Source: Proteus mirabilis ATCC 29906 | Lineage (GTDB): Bacteria; Pseudomonadota; Gammaproteobacteria; Enterobacterales; Enterobacteriaceae | DNA length: 64,000 nt | Direction: 5' to 3' | Assembly (NCBI RefSeq): GCF_000160755.1 | Contig: NZ_GG668583.1 | Location: 135,892-199,891 of the forward strand | Shown: positions 18,552-28,024 of the stretch, piece by piece | How the letters are laid out: each line of letters opens with the position of its first letter | Numbering within the stretch: position 1 is the first letter of the stretch | Program-made: the position numbers and the translations under genes | The notes under the pieces: model-generated | What the model was told of the DNA's origin: nothing | Seen by the model: only the letters and a program-made list of their open reading frames with translations | Database searches by the model: none

Positions 18552-19592
18552 TTAGTAAATTGGTTTACCATTACTGTCTTTGATGCTTGTTTTCCAAGCG
18601 GCACGAATTTGTTCTACCACTTCTTTTGGCAATACGGCGTAATCAAGATTTTTCGCTTCATCATTGCCTTTTTCATATGCCCAGTTAAAGAAATTCAGTA
18701 CTTCTTTTCCTTTAGCCGCATCTTTTTGCGTTTGATGCACTAAAATGAAGGTAGTAGAAGTAATTGGCCAGGCATTTTCGCCTTTTTGATTCGTTAGGTC
18801 TTGTGCAAAGCTCTTACTCCAATCAATTTTTCTCGCTGCTGCGCTAAAACTATCGGCAGTAGGAGGAATAACTTCGCCATCTGCAGTGACTAATTGAGTA
18901 TATGCAAGATTGTTTTGTTTTGCGTAAGCGTATTCAACATAACCAATTGAGCCTGGTAGACGTTGAACAAAGGCTGCGATGCCATCATTTCCCTTACCAC
19001 CTAAGCCTGTAGGCCATTTAACGGTAGAGCCTGCGCCTACTTCATCTTTCCATGCGCTATTTACTTTAGATAAGTAGCTAGTAAAAACGAATGATGTGCC
19101 TGAACCATCAGCACGACGAACAACAGCAATGTTTTGGTCAGGTAGATTGAGTTTTGGATTTAGTTTAGCTATAGCAGGATCATTCCATTTTTGGATCTTG
19201 CCTAAGTAGATATTCCCGATAGTCTCACCGTCTAAGACAAGCTCACCGGATTTAATACCTGAGATATTGACTGCCATCACCACACCACCGATGACAGTTG
19301 GAAATTGGAATAAACCGTCAGCCTTGAGTTTTTCATCAGCTAATGGTGCATCAGAAGCACCAAAATCGACAGTATTAGCAATGATCTGTTTTACACCACC
19401 AGAAGAGCCTATGCCTTGGTAGTTAACTTTGTTGCCAGTTTCTTTTTGATAGCTATCTGCCCATTTTGCATAAACTGGAGCAGGGAACGTTGCGCCAGCA
19501 CCAGTCAGTGAGGTCGTTGCCTGTGCAGAAAGAGCCGTCATTGAAAGTGCAGCGGCAATGACACTGGTCAGGGTGGTACGCATCAGTTTCAT
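18552..19592 (-). CDS. pstS: PstS, periplasmic phosphate-binding protein
   Basis: The phosphate-binding subunit, 346 residues from the ATG at 19592. That start gives a signal peptide [20 protein letters not shown] ending SAQA, and has an AGGAGGG site; a longer in-frame extension upstream is probably not translated. Phosphate-binding loops are visible: [25 protein letters not shown] and RADGSGTSF. Tandem Pho boxes lie upstream, so the operon should be induced by PhoB in phosphate limitation. Confidence 0.96.
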   Translation of the reverse strand: MKLMRTTLTSVIAAALSMTALSAQATTSLTGAGATFPAPVYAKWADSYQKETGNKVNYQGIGSSGGVKQIIANTVDFGASDAPLADEKLKADGLFQFPTVIGGVVMAVNISGIKSGELVLDGETIGNIYLGKIQKWNDPAIAKLNPKLNLPDQNIAVVRRADGSGTSFVFTSYLSKVNSAWKDEVGAGSTVKWPTGLGGKGNDGIAAFVQRLPGSIGYVEYAYAKQNNLAYTQLVTADGEVIPPTADSFSAAARKIDWSKSFAQDLTNQKGENAWPITSTTFILVHQTQKDAAKGKEVLNFFNWAYEKGNDEAKNLDYAVLPKEVVEQIRAAWKTSIKDSNGKPIY

Positions 19593-19675
19593 AATCCCTC
19601 CTGTGGGATAGGTAGAATAACTTTTCGACATCTATCAACTTCGGTTACGGTACGCACAGACAATAGGTCAGTTAG

Positions 19676-19715
19676 ATGACAATTAAATGTCTTAATTGTG
19701 ACAGTTTTATGACAA
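19676..19715 (-). promoter_or_regulatory. Tandem Pho boxes upstream of pstS
   Basis: Read on the - strand, the segment contains 7-base repeats separated by 4-base AT spacers: TTGTCAT, CTGTCAC, AAGACAT, TTGTCAT. The first pair makes TTGTCATAAAACTGTCAC (19698-19715), one base away from the enterobacterial PhoB consensus at the first position. The second pair (19676-19693) is a weaker box in the same phase. Confidence 0.85.
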
Positions 19716-19794
19716 AGCAGAAAAAGAGTGAAAATAATGCATAAAAACAGGTGAGAAAAAATAAGAAGGGCGTTAACGTTAAAAAGTGAGGATA

Positions 19795-21135
19795 TTAATC
19801 ATCTTCGTCTTCTTGCACTTTTAACGGAAAGTTGGCACGGATAAGTAACCCGCCTTTCGTGCTATCGCCGAGTTCGACAAAGCCACCATGGGCATCCATG
19901 ATCCGACGAATAATAGATAGACCTAAACCCGCACCGGTTGAACTTCGTGCTTGTTCCCCTTGAACAAAGGGTTGGAATAAACGTTGTCTATCTTCTTTGG
20001 CAATGCCTGGACCATCGTCTTCAACTTGAAACCAAGCATATTCTTCATTTTGATTACTTGTGATGCTTATCCAACCATGTCCGTAGCGTGTGGCATTAAC
20101 AATCATATTGGTAAGCGCCCGTTTGACGGCAATTGGGTTTGCTGTGATATTGATAGGATAAGGGTATAAATGCTCTTCGCTGACTTTGCCTGAGTTAGAT
20201 TCAGCGCAGATCACTTCACGCAATAGACCATTCATATCACATAATTCTAAAGACATCTCTTTGCCTGTGCGCATATAGTCTAAAAATTGACCGATAATGG
20301 CATCGCAATCTTCAATATCTTTATTGATAGAATCAGCAAGATAACTATCTTCAGGACTCATCATTTCTGTAGCAAGACGAATACGCGTTAACGGAGTGCG
20401 TAAATCATGGCTTACTCCTGCCATCACCAGTGTTCTATCATTATCTAATGAGCGAATATCTGATGACATTTGATTAAATGCTCGAATAATTGAACGCATT
20501 TCAGCAGTGCCAGATTCAGGTATTGGCGGAGGGATCACCCCTTTACCAATGCGTCGTGCTGCATATTCAACTTCATGCAATGGACGATTTTGAAAACGGT
20601 TATATAACCAGAAAAATGCCACTACGATGATGATAAAAATAATGGCTTGCCGATAAACGGGTAATAAGAAATTTTGCCCTAATTCGGTAAGTGGTACGCG
20701 TATCCATAGCGTGGGTGAGAGTTGGGTATTAATCCATAAAATAGGATACTCTAGGGTGTTTTCTAGCCAAATCGTCGTATCACTATTGAGATAATCCGTC
20801 ATCTGCTGGCTAAGTTCTAAATCTTCTCTTGCCCACTCTAAACCGGCTTTTAAAGCGGCGTCTTTATCAAAAAATGAGATACCTAACTCGTTGTAAATTT
20901 TATTACGTAGAGCGGGAGAAATTTTAAGTGGGGTGCCATCGACTAAGATCAGTTCTTCCGGTACTAGCGTACGAATTTCATACGCTAATACTTTATTAAA
21001 TTGCTGGAGGCTTGGCCCGACAATAAGATGCTGTACAACAACATAACTGGCTATCAAGCTAAAAAAAAGTAATAAGATAACCAGAAATAGAGAGCGAGTG
21101 AGCTTATTGTGGGGTGAAAGCCTCAGCCTTCTCAT
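19795..21135 (-). CDS. envZ: EnvZ, osmolarity sensor histidine kinase
   Basis: A 446-residue inner-membrane histidine kinase. Two membrane helices (about residues 13-35 and 155-177) flank the periplasmic domain. A HAMP region follows, then the H-box [17 protein letters not shown] with the phosphoacceptor His, the N box ([13 protein letters not shown]), the G1 box (VEDDGPGI) and the G2 box (GAGLGLSI). It phosphorylates OmpR. Its start overlaps the ompR stop (TAATG), as in other enterobacteria. Confidence 0.96.
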   Translation of the reverse strand: MRRLRLSPHNKLTRSLFLVILLLFFSLIASYVVVQHLIVGPSLQQFNKVLAYEIRTLVPEELILVDGTPLKISPALRNKIYNELGISFFDKDAALKAGLEWAREDLELSQQMTDYLNSDTTIWLENTLEYPILWINTQLSPTLWIRVPLTELGQNFLLPVYRQAIIFIIIVVAFFWLYNRFQNRPLHEVEYAARRIGKGVIPPPIPESGTAEMRSIIRAFNQMSSDIRSLDNDRTLVMAGVSHDLRTPLTRIRLATEMMSPEDSYLADSINKDIEDCDAIIGQFLDYMRTGKEMSLELCDMNGLLREVICAESNSGKVSEEHLYPYPINITANPIAVKRALTNMIVNATRYGHGWISITSNQNEEYAWFQVEDDGPGIAKEDRQRLFQPFVQGEQARSSTGAGLGLSIIRRIMDAHGGFVELGDSTKGGLLIRANFPLKVQEDEDD

Positions 21136-21857
21136 TATGATACGCTCGTTCCATCAGGTACAAAGACATAACCCAGTCCCCAAACCGTTTGAATATAGCG
21201 AGGATGGGTGGGATCTTCTTCAATCATGCGACGTAAACGAGAAATTTGCACATCAATAGAACGCTCCATCGCACTATATTCACGACCTCGCGCCAGACTC
21301 ATTAATTTATCACGTGATAATGGCTCTCGGGGATGTGAAACAAGGACTTTTAATACGGCAAATTCACCACTGGTCAAAGGCATATGTTGATCTTCGTGGA
21401 ACATTTCCCGCGTACCGAGGTTAAGCTTAAATTTACCAAATGAGACAATCGCATTGTCTTGTGAAGGTGCTCCCGGTAGTTCGTTGGCTTGGCGACGAAG
21501 CACCGCACGAATACGGGCTAATAGCTCTCTTGGGTTAAATGGTTTTGAGATATAATCATCAGCACCAATTTCAAGTCCGACAATTCTGTCAACTTCTTCC
21601 CCTTTGGCAGTCACCATAATAATAGGGATAGGATTGTTTTGGCTTCTCAAGCGACGACAAATAGATAAGCCATCTTCGCCAGGAAGCATTAAGTCGAGGA
21701 CAATAAGATGGATAGATTCGCGAGTAAGTAAACGATCCATTTGATCGGAGTTTGCCGCGGTGCGGATTTGAAAACCCTGCTCTGTCAAATAGCGCTCTAA
21801 TAGTGAACGTAGACGTAAATCATCATCCACAATCAGCACTTTATAACTGTCTTGCAT
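21135..21857 (-). CDS. ompR: OmpR, response regulator
   Basis: A two-domain response regulator of 240 residues. The receiver domain has the acidic pocket VDDD, phosphoacceptor Asp in [13 protein letters not shown] and the conserved Lys in DYISKPFN. The C-terminal winged helix includes [28 protein letters not shown]-type residues with [13 protein letters not shown] chose the ATG at 21857 because it gives the family start [13 protein letters not shown]; an in-frame extension of seven codons is less likely. It controls porin genes and is phosphorylated by EnvZ, encoded just downstream. Confidence 0.96.
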   Translation of the reverse strand: MQDSYKVLIVDDDLRLRSLLERYLTEQGFQIRTAANSDQMDRLLTRESIHLIVLDLMLPGEDGLSICRRLRSQNNPIPIIMVTAKGEEVDRIVGLEIGADDYISKPFNPRELLARIRAVLRRQANELPGAPSQDNAIVSFGKFKLNLGTREMFHEDQHMPLTSGEFAVLKVLVSHPREPLSRDKLMSLARGREYSAMERSIDVQISRLRRMIEEDPTHPRYIQTVWGLGYVFVPDGTSVS

Positions 21858-22005
21858 CTTTAAGCTCCCGAAGTGCAAATGCTTTTATTAGCGAATTCTA
21901 TCATTGATAAGAATATTAAACCAAAAACAAAGAATAAATATTAATGATTTATAGGCAAAACTTGTTCTGACTTTGTATCTTAGAATATCACACTATTTAT
22001 TTATC

Positions 22006-22485
22006 TTATTCCGAATAATATTTGATAGATAATACGCAGTAATTAACGATGCCACCTGGCGTTTGCACGCTAACTTCATCATCCACTTTTTTACCGATCA
22101 GCGCTCTTGCGACAGGGGAATCAATAGAAATCCACTGTTTTGCTGGGTCAAATTCATCAGGGCCGACTAGTCTAAATGTCTTAATGTTTTCATCATCGTC
22201 TTCAAGGGTTACCCAAGCGCCAAAATACACTTTTCCTTCTTGACGAGGATCTGGGTCAACAATTTTTAATTCATCAAGACGTTTGGATAAAAAACGAACT
22301 CGTCGGTCTATTTCACGTAATCTTTTTTTACCATAGATATATTCAGCATTTTCCGAACGGTCACCTTGAGCCGCTGCTTCAGAGACCGATTGAGTGACGC
22401 GAGGACGCTCTTCTTTCCAAAGATATTTTAGCTCTTTATCCAAGGCATGCCAGCCATCACGAGTAATATAGTTACTTTTTGCCAT
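22006..22485 (-). CDS. greB: GreB, transcript cleavage factor
   Basis: A 159-residue Gre factor that enters the RNA polymerase secondary channel and stimulates cleavage of backtracked RNA. The N-terminal coiled coil carries the acidic tip GDRSENAEY and the basic patch KKRLREIDRRVRFLSKRL typical of GreB. The C-terminal domain has YFGAWVTLED and ISIDSPVARALIGKK. The start at 22485 gives MAKSNYIT; a TTG two codons upstream is unlikely. It is transcribed away from tex and toward ompR. Confidence 0.95.
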   Translation of the reverse strand: MAKSNYITRDGWHALDKELKYLWKEERPRVTQSVSEAAAQGDRSENAEYIYGKKRLREIDRRVRFLSKRLDELKIVDPDPRQEGKVYFGAWVTLEDDDENIKTFRLVGPDEFDPAKQWISIDSPVARALIGKKVDDEVSVQTPGGIVNYCVLSIKYYSE

Positions 22486-22666
22486 TACCAATAAATACGA
22501 TCATCAACATTGAATTTCATACAGATACTATAGCGCGAATCACAGAATAATCTGTTATTTTCCTCATAAATGTCATGCTTGGCCTATAATAAGCGGAATT
22601 TTTTTCTTATTGCGCGTGTATAATAGCCATCTTTTTTAACCACTCCTCTCGGTAGGTAAATATATT

Positions 22667-25000
22667 ATGAATGAATCATTAAGCCGAATTATTGCACAAG
22701 AGCTATCAGTAAAGCCCCAGCAAGTACTTTCGGCCATTACGTTACTGGATGAAGGGAATACGGTGCCTTTTGTGGCCCGTTACCGAAAAGAGGTAACTGG
22801 TGGGTTAGATGATACTCAGCTTCGTCAATTGGAAACCCGCCTGAGTTACTTACGGGAACTCAATGATCGTCGCCAAACTATTTTAAAATCAATTGAAGAG
22901 CAGGGGAAACTCACAGAAGAATTACGCTCTTCGATTAATGAGACGCAAAGTAAAACAGAACTTGAAGATCTCTACCTTCCTTATAAACCGAAACGTCGTA
23001 CTCGTGGGCAAATTGCAATTGAAAATGGCTTAGAGCCATTAGCTGATTTGTTATGGAATGAACCACAACATACTCCTGAAGACGCAGCAAGTGCATATAT
23101 CAACCCTGAAAAAGGAATAGATGATAGTAAAGCAGCCTTAGATGGGGCTCGCTATATCTTAATGGAACGTTTTGCAGAAGATGCTGGATTATTAGCTAAA
23201 GTTCGCCAATATTTATGGAAAAATGCGCATCTTGTTAGCAAAGTTGTTGACGGAAAAGAAGCAGAAGGCGCTAAATTTAGCGATTATTTTGATACTCATG
23301 AGCCGATTGCTCATGTACCTTCTCACCGTGCATTAGCGATGTTTCGTGGTCGTAATGAAGGTATTTTACAGTTATCACTTAATCCTGATCCACAATTCGA
23401 AGAAGCTCCCAAAGAGAGCTATGGCGAACAGTTGATTACGGAGCATTTAGGCTTACGTCTTAATAATCAACCCGCAGATAGTTGGCGTAAAGCCGTTGTC
23501 AGCTGGACTTGGCGTATAAAAGTGTTAATGCATCTTGAAACTGAGTTAATGGGTCAGTTACGCGAGAAAGCGGAAGATGAAGCCATTAATGTGTTTGCAC
23601 GTAACCTAAAAGATCTCTTAATGGCCGCACCTGCAGGTATGCGAGCTACGATGGGGCTAGATCCTGGTTTACGTACTGGGGTTAAAGTCGCGGTGGTGGA
23701 TAGTACCGGTAAGCTGATTGCGACAGATACTATTTATCCTCATACCGGACAAGCGGATAAAGCCGCTGCTAGTGTAGCGGCATTATGTATTAAGCATAAT
23801 GTAGAATTAGTGGCGATTGGTAACGGTACTGCATCACGTGAAACAGAGCGCTTTTTTGCTGATACAGTAAAACGCTACCCAGAAGTTAAAGCACAAAAAG
23901 TGATCGTGAGCGAAGCCGGGGCATCGGTTTATTCGGCATCAGAGCTGGCAGCGAAAGAATTTCCGGATTTAGATGTTTCTCTTCGTGGCGCTGTTTCTAT
24001 CGCTCGTCGCTTACAAGATCCATTGGCGGAATTGGTAAAAATTGACCCTAAATCTATCGGAGTGGGTCAATATCAGCATGATGTGAGCCAAACGTTATTG
24101 GCAAAAAAATTAGATACTGTTGTTGAAGACTGTGTAAATGGTGTCGGTGTTGATTTAAATACAGCCTCTGTACCGCTATTGACGCGAGTGGCGGGGCTTA
24201 GCCAATCTATTGCTCAAAATATTATTGCTTGGCGTGATGAAAATGGCCGTTTTGTGGATAGAAAACAGTTACTCAAAGTGGCGCGCTTAGGGCCTAAAGC
24301 GTTTGAGCAGTGTGCGGGATTTTTACGTATTCGTGATGGTAAAAATCCACTTGATGCCTCAACGGTTCACCCTGAAGCCTATCCTATTGTTGAAAATATC
24401 TTGCAATCAATACATCAAAAAATTGATCAAGTCATGGGCAATAGTGCATTACTTTCACAAATCAATGCCAGAGAATTTGTCACCGAGCAGTTCGGTTTAC
24501 CTACCATTAATGACATCTTAAAGGAGCTTGCTAAACCGGGGCGTGATCCTCGACCTGAGTTTAAAACAGCCACCTTTGCCGAAGGTGTTGAAACAATGAA
24601 TGATTTAGTCAGTGGTATGATATTGGAAGGTACTGTAACTAATGTGACTAATTTTGGTGCCTTTGTGGATATTGGGGTACACCAAGATGGGTTAGTGCAT
24701 ATTTCATCACTGTCGGATAAATTTGTTGAAGATCCCCATACTGTGGTAAAAACCGGCGATATTGTGAAAGTAAAAGTCCTTGAAGTCGATTTACCGCGTA
24801 AACGTATTGCGTTAACCATGCGTTTAGATGAAGTGGCTGCTGATAGTGATCATAAACGCCAGTCAGTGACTAAGGATAATGCTTCTAAACATAGTCGCGG
24901 GCAAAAACCGACCAGAAACCGCCAATCAAATACGGGTAACAATGCAGGTAATAGTGCGATGAGCGATGCATTGGCCGCAGCATTTGGTAAAAAACGCTAA
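22667..25000 (+). CDS. tex: Tex/YhgF, S1-domain transcription accessory protein
   Basis: A 777-residue Tex protein. Order: N-terminal helical Tex domain (about 1-190), YqgF/RNase H-like domain (about 325-460, starting [19 protein letters not shown]), helix-hairpin-helix region ([21 protein letters not shown]), and a C-terminal S1 RNA-binding domain (about 650-725, [21 protein letters not shown]). The tail is rich in Lys, Asn and Ser. It binds nucleic acids and contributes to transcription and stress tolerance. In E. coli the same gene also lies next to greB. Confidence 0.95.
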   Translation: MNESLSRIIAQELSVKPQQVLSAITLLDEGNTVPFVARYRKEVTGGLDDTQLRQLETRLSYLRELNDRRQTILKSIEEQGKLTEELRSSINETQSKTELEDLYLPYKPKRRTRGQIAIENGLEPLADLLWNEPQHTPEDAASAYINPEKGIDDSKAALDGARYILMERFAEDAGLLAKVRQYLWKNAHLVSKVVDGKEAEGAKFSDYFDTHEPIAHVPSHRALAMFRGRNEGILQLSLNPDPQFEEAPKESYGEQLITEHLGLRLNNQPADSWRKAVVSWTWRIKVLMHLETELMGQLREKAEDEAINVFARNLKDLLMAAPAGMRATMGLDPGLRTGVKVAVVDSTGKLIATDTIYPHTGQADKAAASVAALCIKHNVELVAIGNGTASRETERFFADTVKRYPEVKAQKVIVSEAGASVYSASELAAKEFPDLDVSLRGAVSIARRLQDPLAELVKIDPKSIGVGQYQHDVSQTLLAKKLDTVVEDCVNGVGVDLNTASVPLLTRVAGLSQSIAQNIIAWRDENGRFVDRKQLLKVARLGPKAFEQCAGFLRIRDGKNPLDASTVHPEAYPIVENILQSIHQKIDQVMGNSALLSQINAREFVTEQFGLPTINDILKELAKPGRDPRPEFKTATFAEGVETMNDLVSGMILEGTVTNVTNFGAFVDIGVHQDGLVHISSLSDKFVEDPHTVVKTGDIVKVKVLEVDLPRKRIALTMRLDEVAADSDHKRQSVTKDNASKHSRGQKPTRNRQSNTGNNAGNSAMSDALAAAFGKKR

Positions 25001-25026
25001 TATCTTATAGGCAGCCATCAATATTA

Positions 25027-25060
25027 ACGTGAAGTAATAAATTGTATTACTTCACGTTTC
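25027..25060 (+). terminator. Terminator after tex
   Basis: A perfect 12-bp stem (ACGTGAAGTAAT / ATTACTTCACGT) with a 7-base loop and a short T run lies 27 bases after the tex stop. From here to about 25450 the DNA is AT-rich and shows no gene; it presumably holds the promoter of the lipoprotein operon. Confidence 0.7.
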
Positions 25061-25450
25061 ATAACTATTCACTCAATCTATGGTTTGATGAATAAAAAGC
25101 CAAAAGTAATCAGCAATTAAATTATTTTGTTAATATAAAATATACTTTTAGTCTTTTGTCTGAGTCTGCTTTTATCTAACTTAAGGTATATTGCTAATAT
25201 AATAGATAGAATATAACGTATTTTATCTTTATATTCATTTGTTGTTTCTTTTATCAACATTTTTCTATTTTCCCTATGGGTGATTAATTTTATATTAAAA
25301 ATAAGTTGATCCCATTATTAACCTTACTACTGTTATGGTTTAATGGCGGGTAAAATAGAAACGTAAATTAAAATTTATCTTATTTTATTGTTCGTCATAG
25401 GATTTGCACAACAAAAATCAATGACGATAGGTTTATTTCACCGATATTGG

Positions 25451-26134
25451 ATGATGAAAATGACATTTAATAAATTATCATTAGGGGTAGTTTTACTTTC
25501 TGCTTCATTACTAGCAGGTTGTGCCTCAGAATCTTCTCGCTCTTTAGAGGTTGCTAAAGTGGCTACCTATAATACGACTTACTCAGGACCTAAGAGTGCC
25601 ATTGCTATTGGTAAGTTTGATAACCGTTCTAATTACATGAATGGTATTTTTTCTGATGGTGTGGATAGATTGGGTAATCAATCTAAAACGATTTTAATTA
25701 CACATTTACAACAAACAGGCCGTTTTAATGTTTTAGATCGCGCTAACTTAACGGAGTTAACACAAGAAGCGAAGATTAAAGGCCAAAGTCAGCAATTAAA
25801 AGGCGCAACTTACGTTATTACTGGTGATGTGACAGAGTTTGGTCGCAAAGAAGTAGGTGATCGCCAACTATTTGGTATCTTAGGACGTGGAAAAACCCAA
25901 GTTGCTTATGCCAAAGTGAACTTAAATGTTGTGAATGTGAATACCTCTGAAGTGGTGTTCTCTACGCAAGGTGCGGGGGAATACGAGCTTTCTAATCGTG
26001 AGATTGTTGGTTTTGGTGGCACAGCAAGTTATGACTCAACACTTAATGGTAAAGTGCTTGATTTAGCCATTCGTGAAGCGGTGAATAATTTAGTTGCAGG
26101 GATTGAAAGCCATGCTTGGCAGCCTGAGCAGTAA
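25451..26134 (+). CDS. CsgG-family lipoprotein
   Basis: A lipoprotein of about 227 residues with a signal peptide and lipobox LLAGC. The mature part matches the CsgG/curli-secretion-type domain: IAIGKFDNRSNY, TILITHLQQTGRFNVLDRANL and GATYVITGDVTEFG, then a long strand-rich region. Several closely spaced ATGs exist (25451, 25454, 25460). I chose the first; the frame is open further upstream but without a good start. No curli genes are nearby. It is the first of three lipoprotein genes. Confidence 0.82.
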   Translation: MMKMTFNKLSLGVVLLSASLLAGCASESSRSLEVAKVATYNTTYSGPKSAIAIGKFDNRSNYMNGIFSDGVDRLGNQSKTILITHLQQTGRFNVLDRANLTELTQEAKIKGQSQQLKGATYVITGDVTEFGRKEVGDRQLFGILGRGKTQVAYAKVNLNVVNVNTSEVVFSTQGAGEYELSNREIVGFGGTASYDSTLNGKVLDLAIREAVNNLVAGIESHAWQPEQ

Positions 26135-26158
26135 CCCCAATTTTATAAGGATATAAAA

Positions 26159-26509
26159 ATGTCAAAATCATTGCTGGGGTTGCTATTTGCCTCGTTGTTA
26201 TTGGTTGGGTGCCAAGCGCCAAAGCCTCTTTATAACTGGGATAGTTATCAAACGGTGGTATATCAATATTATCAACAAAGTGAAAGTGATCCTCATGCGC
26301 AAATCGATGCATTGAAAAAAAGCATCGAGGTTGCCCGAGCAAAATCATTAGGCGTTCCACCGGGGTTACATGCACATTTGGGCATGTTATATGTGACCAC
26401 TGGCGCATTAGACTTAGCCATGAGTGAGTTTGATCAGGAGAAAACCCTTTATCCTGAATCAGCAAAGTTTATGGATTTTCTGATGAAAAATAAGGGAGCA
26501 CAAAAATGA
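26159..26509 (+). CDS. DUF4810 lipoprotein
   Basis: A 116-residue lipoprotein with signal peptide and lipobox LLVGC. The mature part starts APKPLYNWDSYQTVVYQYY and has a TPR-like helical pair (GVPPGLHAHLGMLYVTTGALDLAMSEFDQEKTLYPES), as in DUF4810 proteins. An AAGGAT site lies before the ATG. It sits between a CsgG-like and a DUF799 lipoprotein gene, a conserved trio also known from Neisseria. Confidence 0.85.
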   Translation: MSKSLLGLLFASLLLVGCQAPKPLYNWDSYQTVVYQYYQQSESDPHAQIDALKKSIEVARAKSLGVPPGLHAHLGMLYVTTGALDLAMSEFDQEKTLYPESAKFMDFLMKNKGAQK

Positions 26510-27162
26510 ATCGCATTTTAACGTTAGTTTTTGTGGCATTTGCTTTTGTGTTATCAGGATGTGCAGAGCCAGTCAAAACAGACTATACCGCCTTTAAAGC
26601 AAGTAAACCAAAAAGCATTTTAGTGCTGTTACCTAAAAATCAGACTCCAGAAGTAGAAGCTGCCCATAGCTTTTTATCTCAAGTGACTTATCCTTTGGCG
26701 GAAGCTGGCTATTATGTTTTTCCTGTCGCGGTTGTTGAAGAGACCTTTAAACAAAATGGTTTGTCAACGGGAAGCGATATCCAAGCGGTGAGTCCTAGTA
26801 AGTTACGTGAGATTTTTGGTGCGGATTCTGTGCTCTATTTGGATGTCACCCAATATGGTACTTCTTATCAAGTGATCGCCAGTGAGACGCGTGTCAGTGC
26901 CAGTGCTAAATTGGTTGATTTACGTAATGGTGCCTTACTGTGGAGTGGACATGCCAGTGCATCGAGTGCAGAAGGGGATACAGCATCGAATGGTTTGGTG
27001 GGCATGTTAGTTTCTGCAGTAGTGACTCAAATTGTTGATACTATTGCAGATAAAAGTCACGAAATTGCAGGAGTAGCAAGTGTGCGTTTACTCTCTGCTG
27101 GACATGCCAATGGGATCTTGTATGGTCCTCGCTCTCCCCACTATGAAAAAGAGGGACAATAA
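26506..27162 (+). CDS. DUF799 (GNA1162-like) lipoprotein
   Basis: A 218-residue lipoprotein with lipobox VLSGC. Features of DUF799 include KSILVLLPKNQTPEVEAAHSF, a YYVFPVAVVEETFKQNGL segment and ADSVLYLDVTQYG. The start overlaps the DUF4810 stop by 4 bases (ATGA), implying coupled translation. With the other two lipoproteins it probably forms an outer-membrane or periplasmic assembly; function unknown. Confidence 0.85.
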   Translation: MNRILTLVFVAFAFVLSGCAEPVKTDYTAFKASKPKSILVLLPKNQTPEVEAAHSFLSQVTYPLAEAGYYVFPVAVVEETFKQNGLSTGSDIQAVSPSKLREIFGADSVLYLDVTQYGTSYQVIASETRVSASAKLVDLRNGALLWSGHASASSAEGDTASNGLVGMLVSAVVTQIVDTIADKSHEIAGVASVRLLSAGHANGILYGPRSPHYEKEGQ

Positions 27163-27193
27163 CAGTTTGTTATAGTGATTACTCTTTTAAAAG

Positions 27194-27228
27194 ACGCGGT
27201 TTATATTGTAAATATAAGCCGCGTTTTT
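27194..27228 (+). terminator. Terminator of the lipoprotein operon
   Basis: A 13-14 bp hairpin (ACGCGGTTTATAT with its complement ending AGCCGCGT, one G-U pair) followed by TTTTTAT, 32 bases after the DUF799 stop. Confidence 0.88.
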
Positions 27229-27332
27229 ATTTATCTATTATAAATAATAATTATTCTTATTTATATTGGGTGATTTTATCTGCATTTTATATAAACAGCG
27301 TGCGACTACTGATTTGAGAGTGAAACATTAAG

Positions 27333-27392
27333 GGGGGGAAATGATATATCGCAGAGAACTAACCATCCTTGGTTGATTGTCCATTTCCTTCC
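27333..27392. other. Structured element in the long spacer before hemN
   Basis: An 11-bp stem (GGGGGGAAATG at 27333-27343 with CATTTCCTTCC at 27382-27392, two G-U pairs) encloses a second hairpin (AACCA-TCCT-TGGTT, 27361-27374). It stands out in an otherwise AT-rich stretch of about 800 bases (27229-28010) where I see no gene. It may be an RNA element or a site; strand unknown. Confidence 0.35.
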
Positions 27393-27840
27393 GTGGCGCA
27401 TAATCCTTAATTCGGAATATATAAAGAGACGATTAAATAAGAGAAATATCAGAATGAATGCGAAAAGGTAATGGGGAGTGCTATCTTTCCTTGTAATATA
27501 GCGACCTTTATTCTTTTACTGAGCCTCAAATTTAAATCAAAACACGACTTAATTGGATATTAATCAATGTTTAAATATAGAGTATGTAATATTATAAATT
27601 AGGTAAAGGGCTAATTATCATTATAATTATAACTATCGAATTATGAGAGAATAAAAATATAATAAAATTAATAAAACGATATATTTATTTATTTTAAAGT
27701 GTATTTTGAGTAATATATTTTTTTTAATGTGTTATAAAAATAATCGAAAAAAGATGTGTCATTAAAATGCGCTACTAACATATTGAATAAACTTAAATTA
27801 TTCATAAATAAATTTTAACAGTAATACTATTTCCGTTTAA

Positions 27841-27856
27841 TGTGATCTATATCATA
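27841..27856 (+). promoter_or_regulatory. CRP-like site upstream of hemN
   Basis: TGTGATCTATATCATA matches the CRP pattern TGTGA-N6-TCACA except for one base in the right arm. It is about 170 bases before the hemN start. Weak evidence, from sequence only. Confidence 0.35.
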
Positions 27857-27890
27857 TTTTTTACTTGAGTGATTATTTACAGATAGAGTG

Positions 27891-27917
27891 AAAAGATCAA
27901 AAACAGGATCTTTTTTT
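27891..27917 (+). terminator. Terminator-like hairpin in the hemN leader
   Basis: An 8-bp stem (AAAAGATC / GATCTTTT) with an 8-base loop runs into an uninterrupted T-tract. No gene ends upstream, so it may end a small RNA or act as an attenuator in the hemN leader. The stem is AT-rich and could be chance. Confidence 0.4.
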
Positions 27918-28024
27918 CTCTCGTGTTCAGTTAAGCATTTATTGGTTACACTATTATTTCTGGTGGTCATAATGTCTGTTGGCTGGTATGGCACATCGGC
28001 GGTTCACTTTTGGAAGGTAGAAGC

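Noticed and set aside
27360-27490. A CsrC-like RNA on the - strand upstream of hemN, suggested by several GGA motifs and the E. coli position of csrC near hemN.
   Set aside because: Only about five GGA motifs occur, the strand is opposite to the expected direction, and no terminator follows. Kept only as a structured element.
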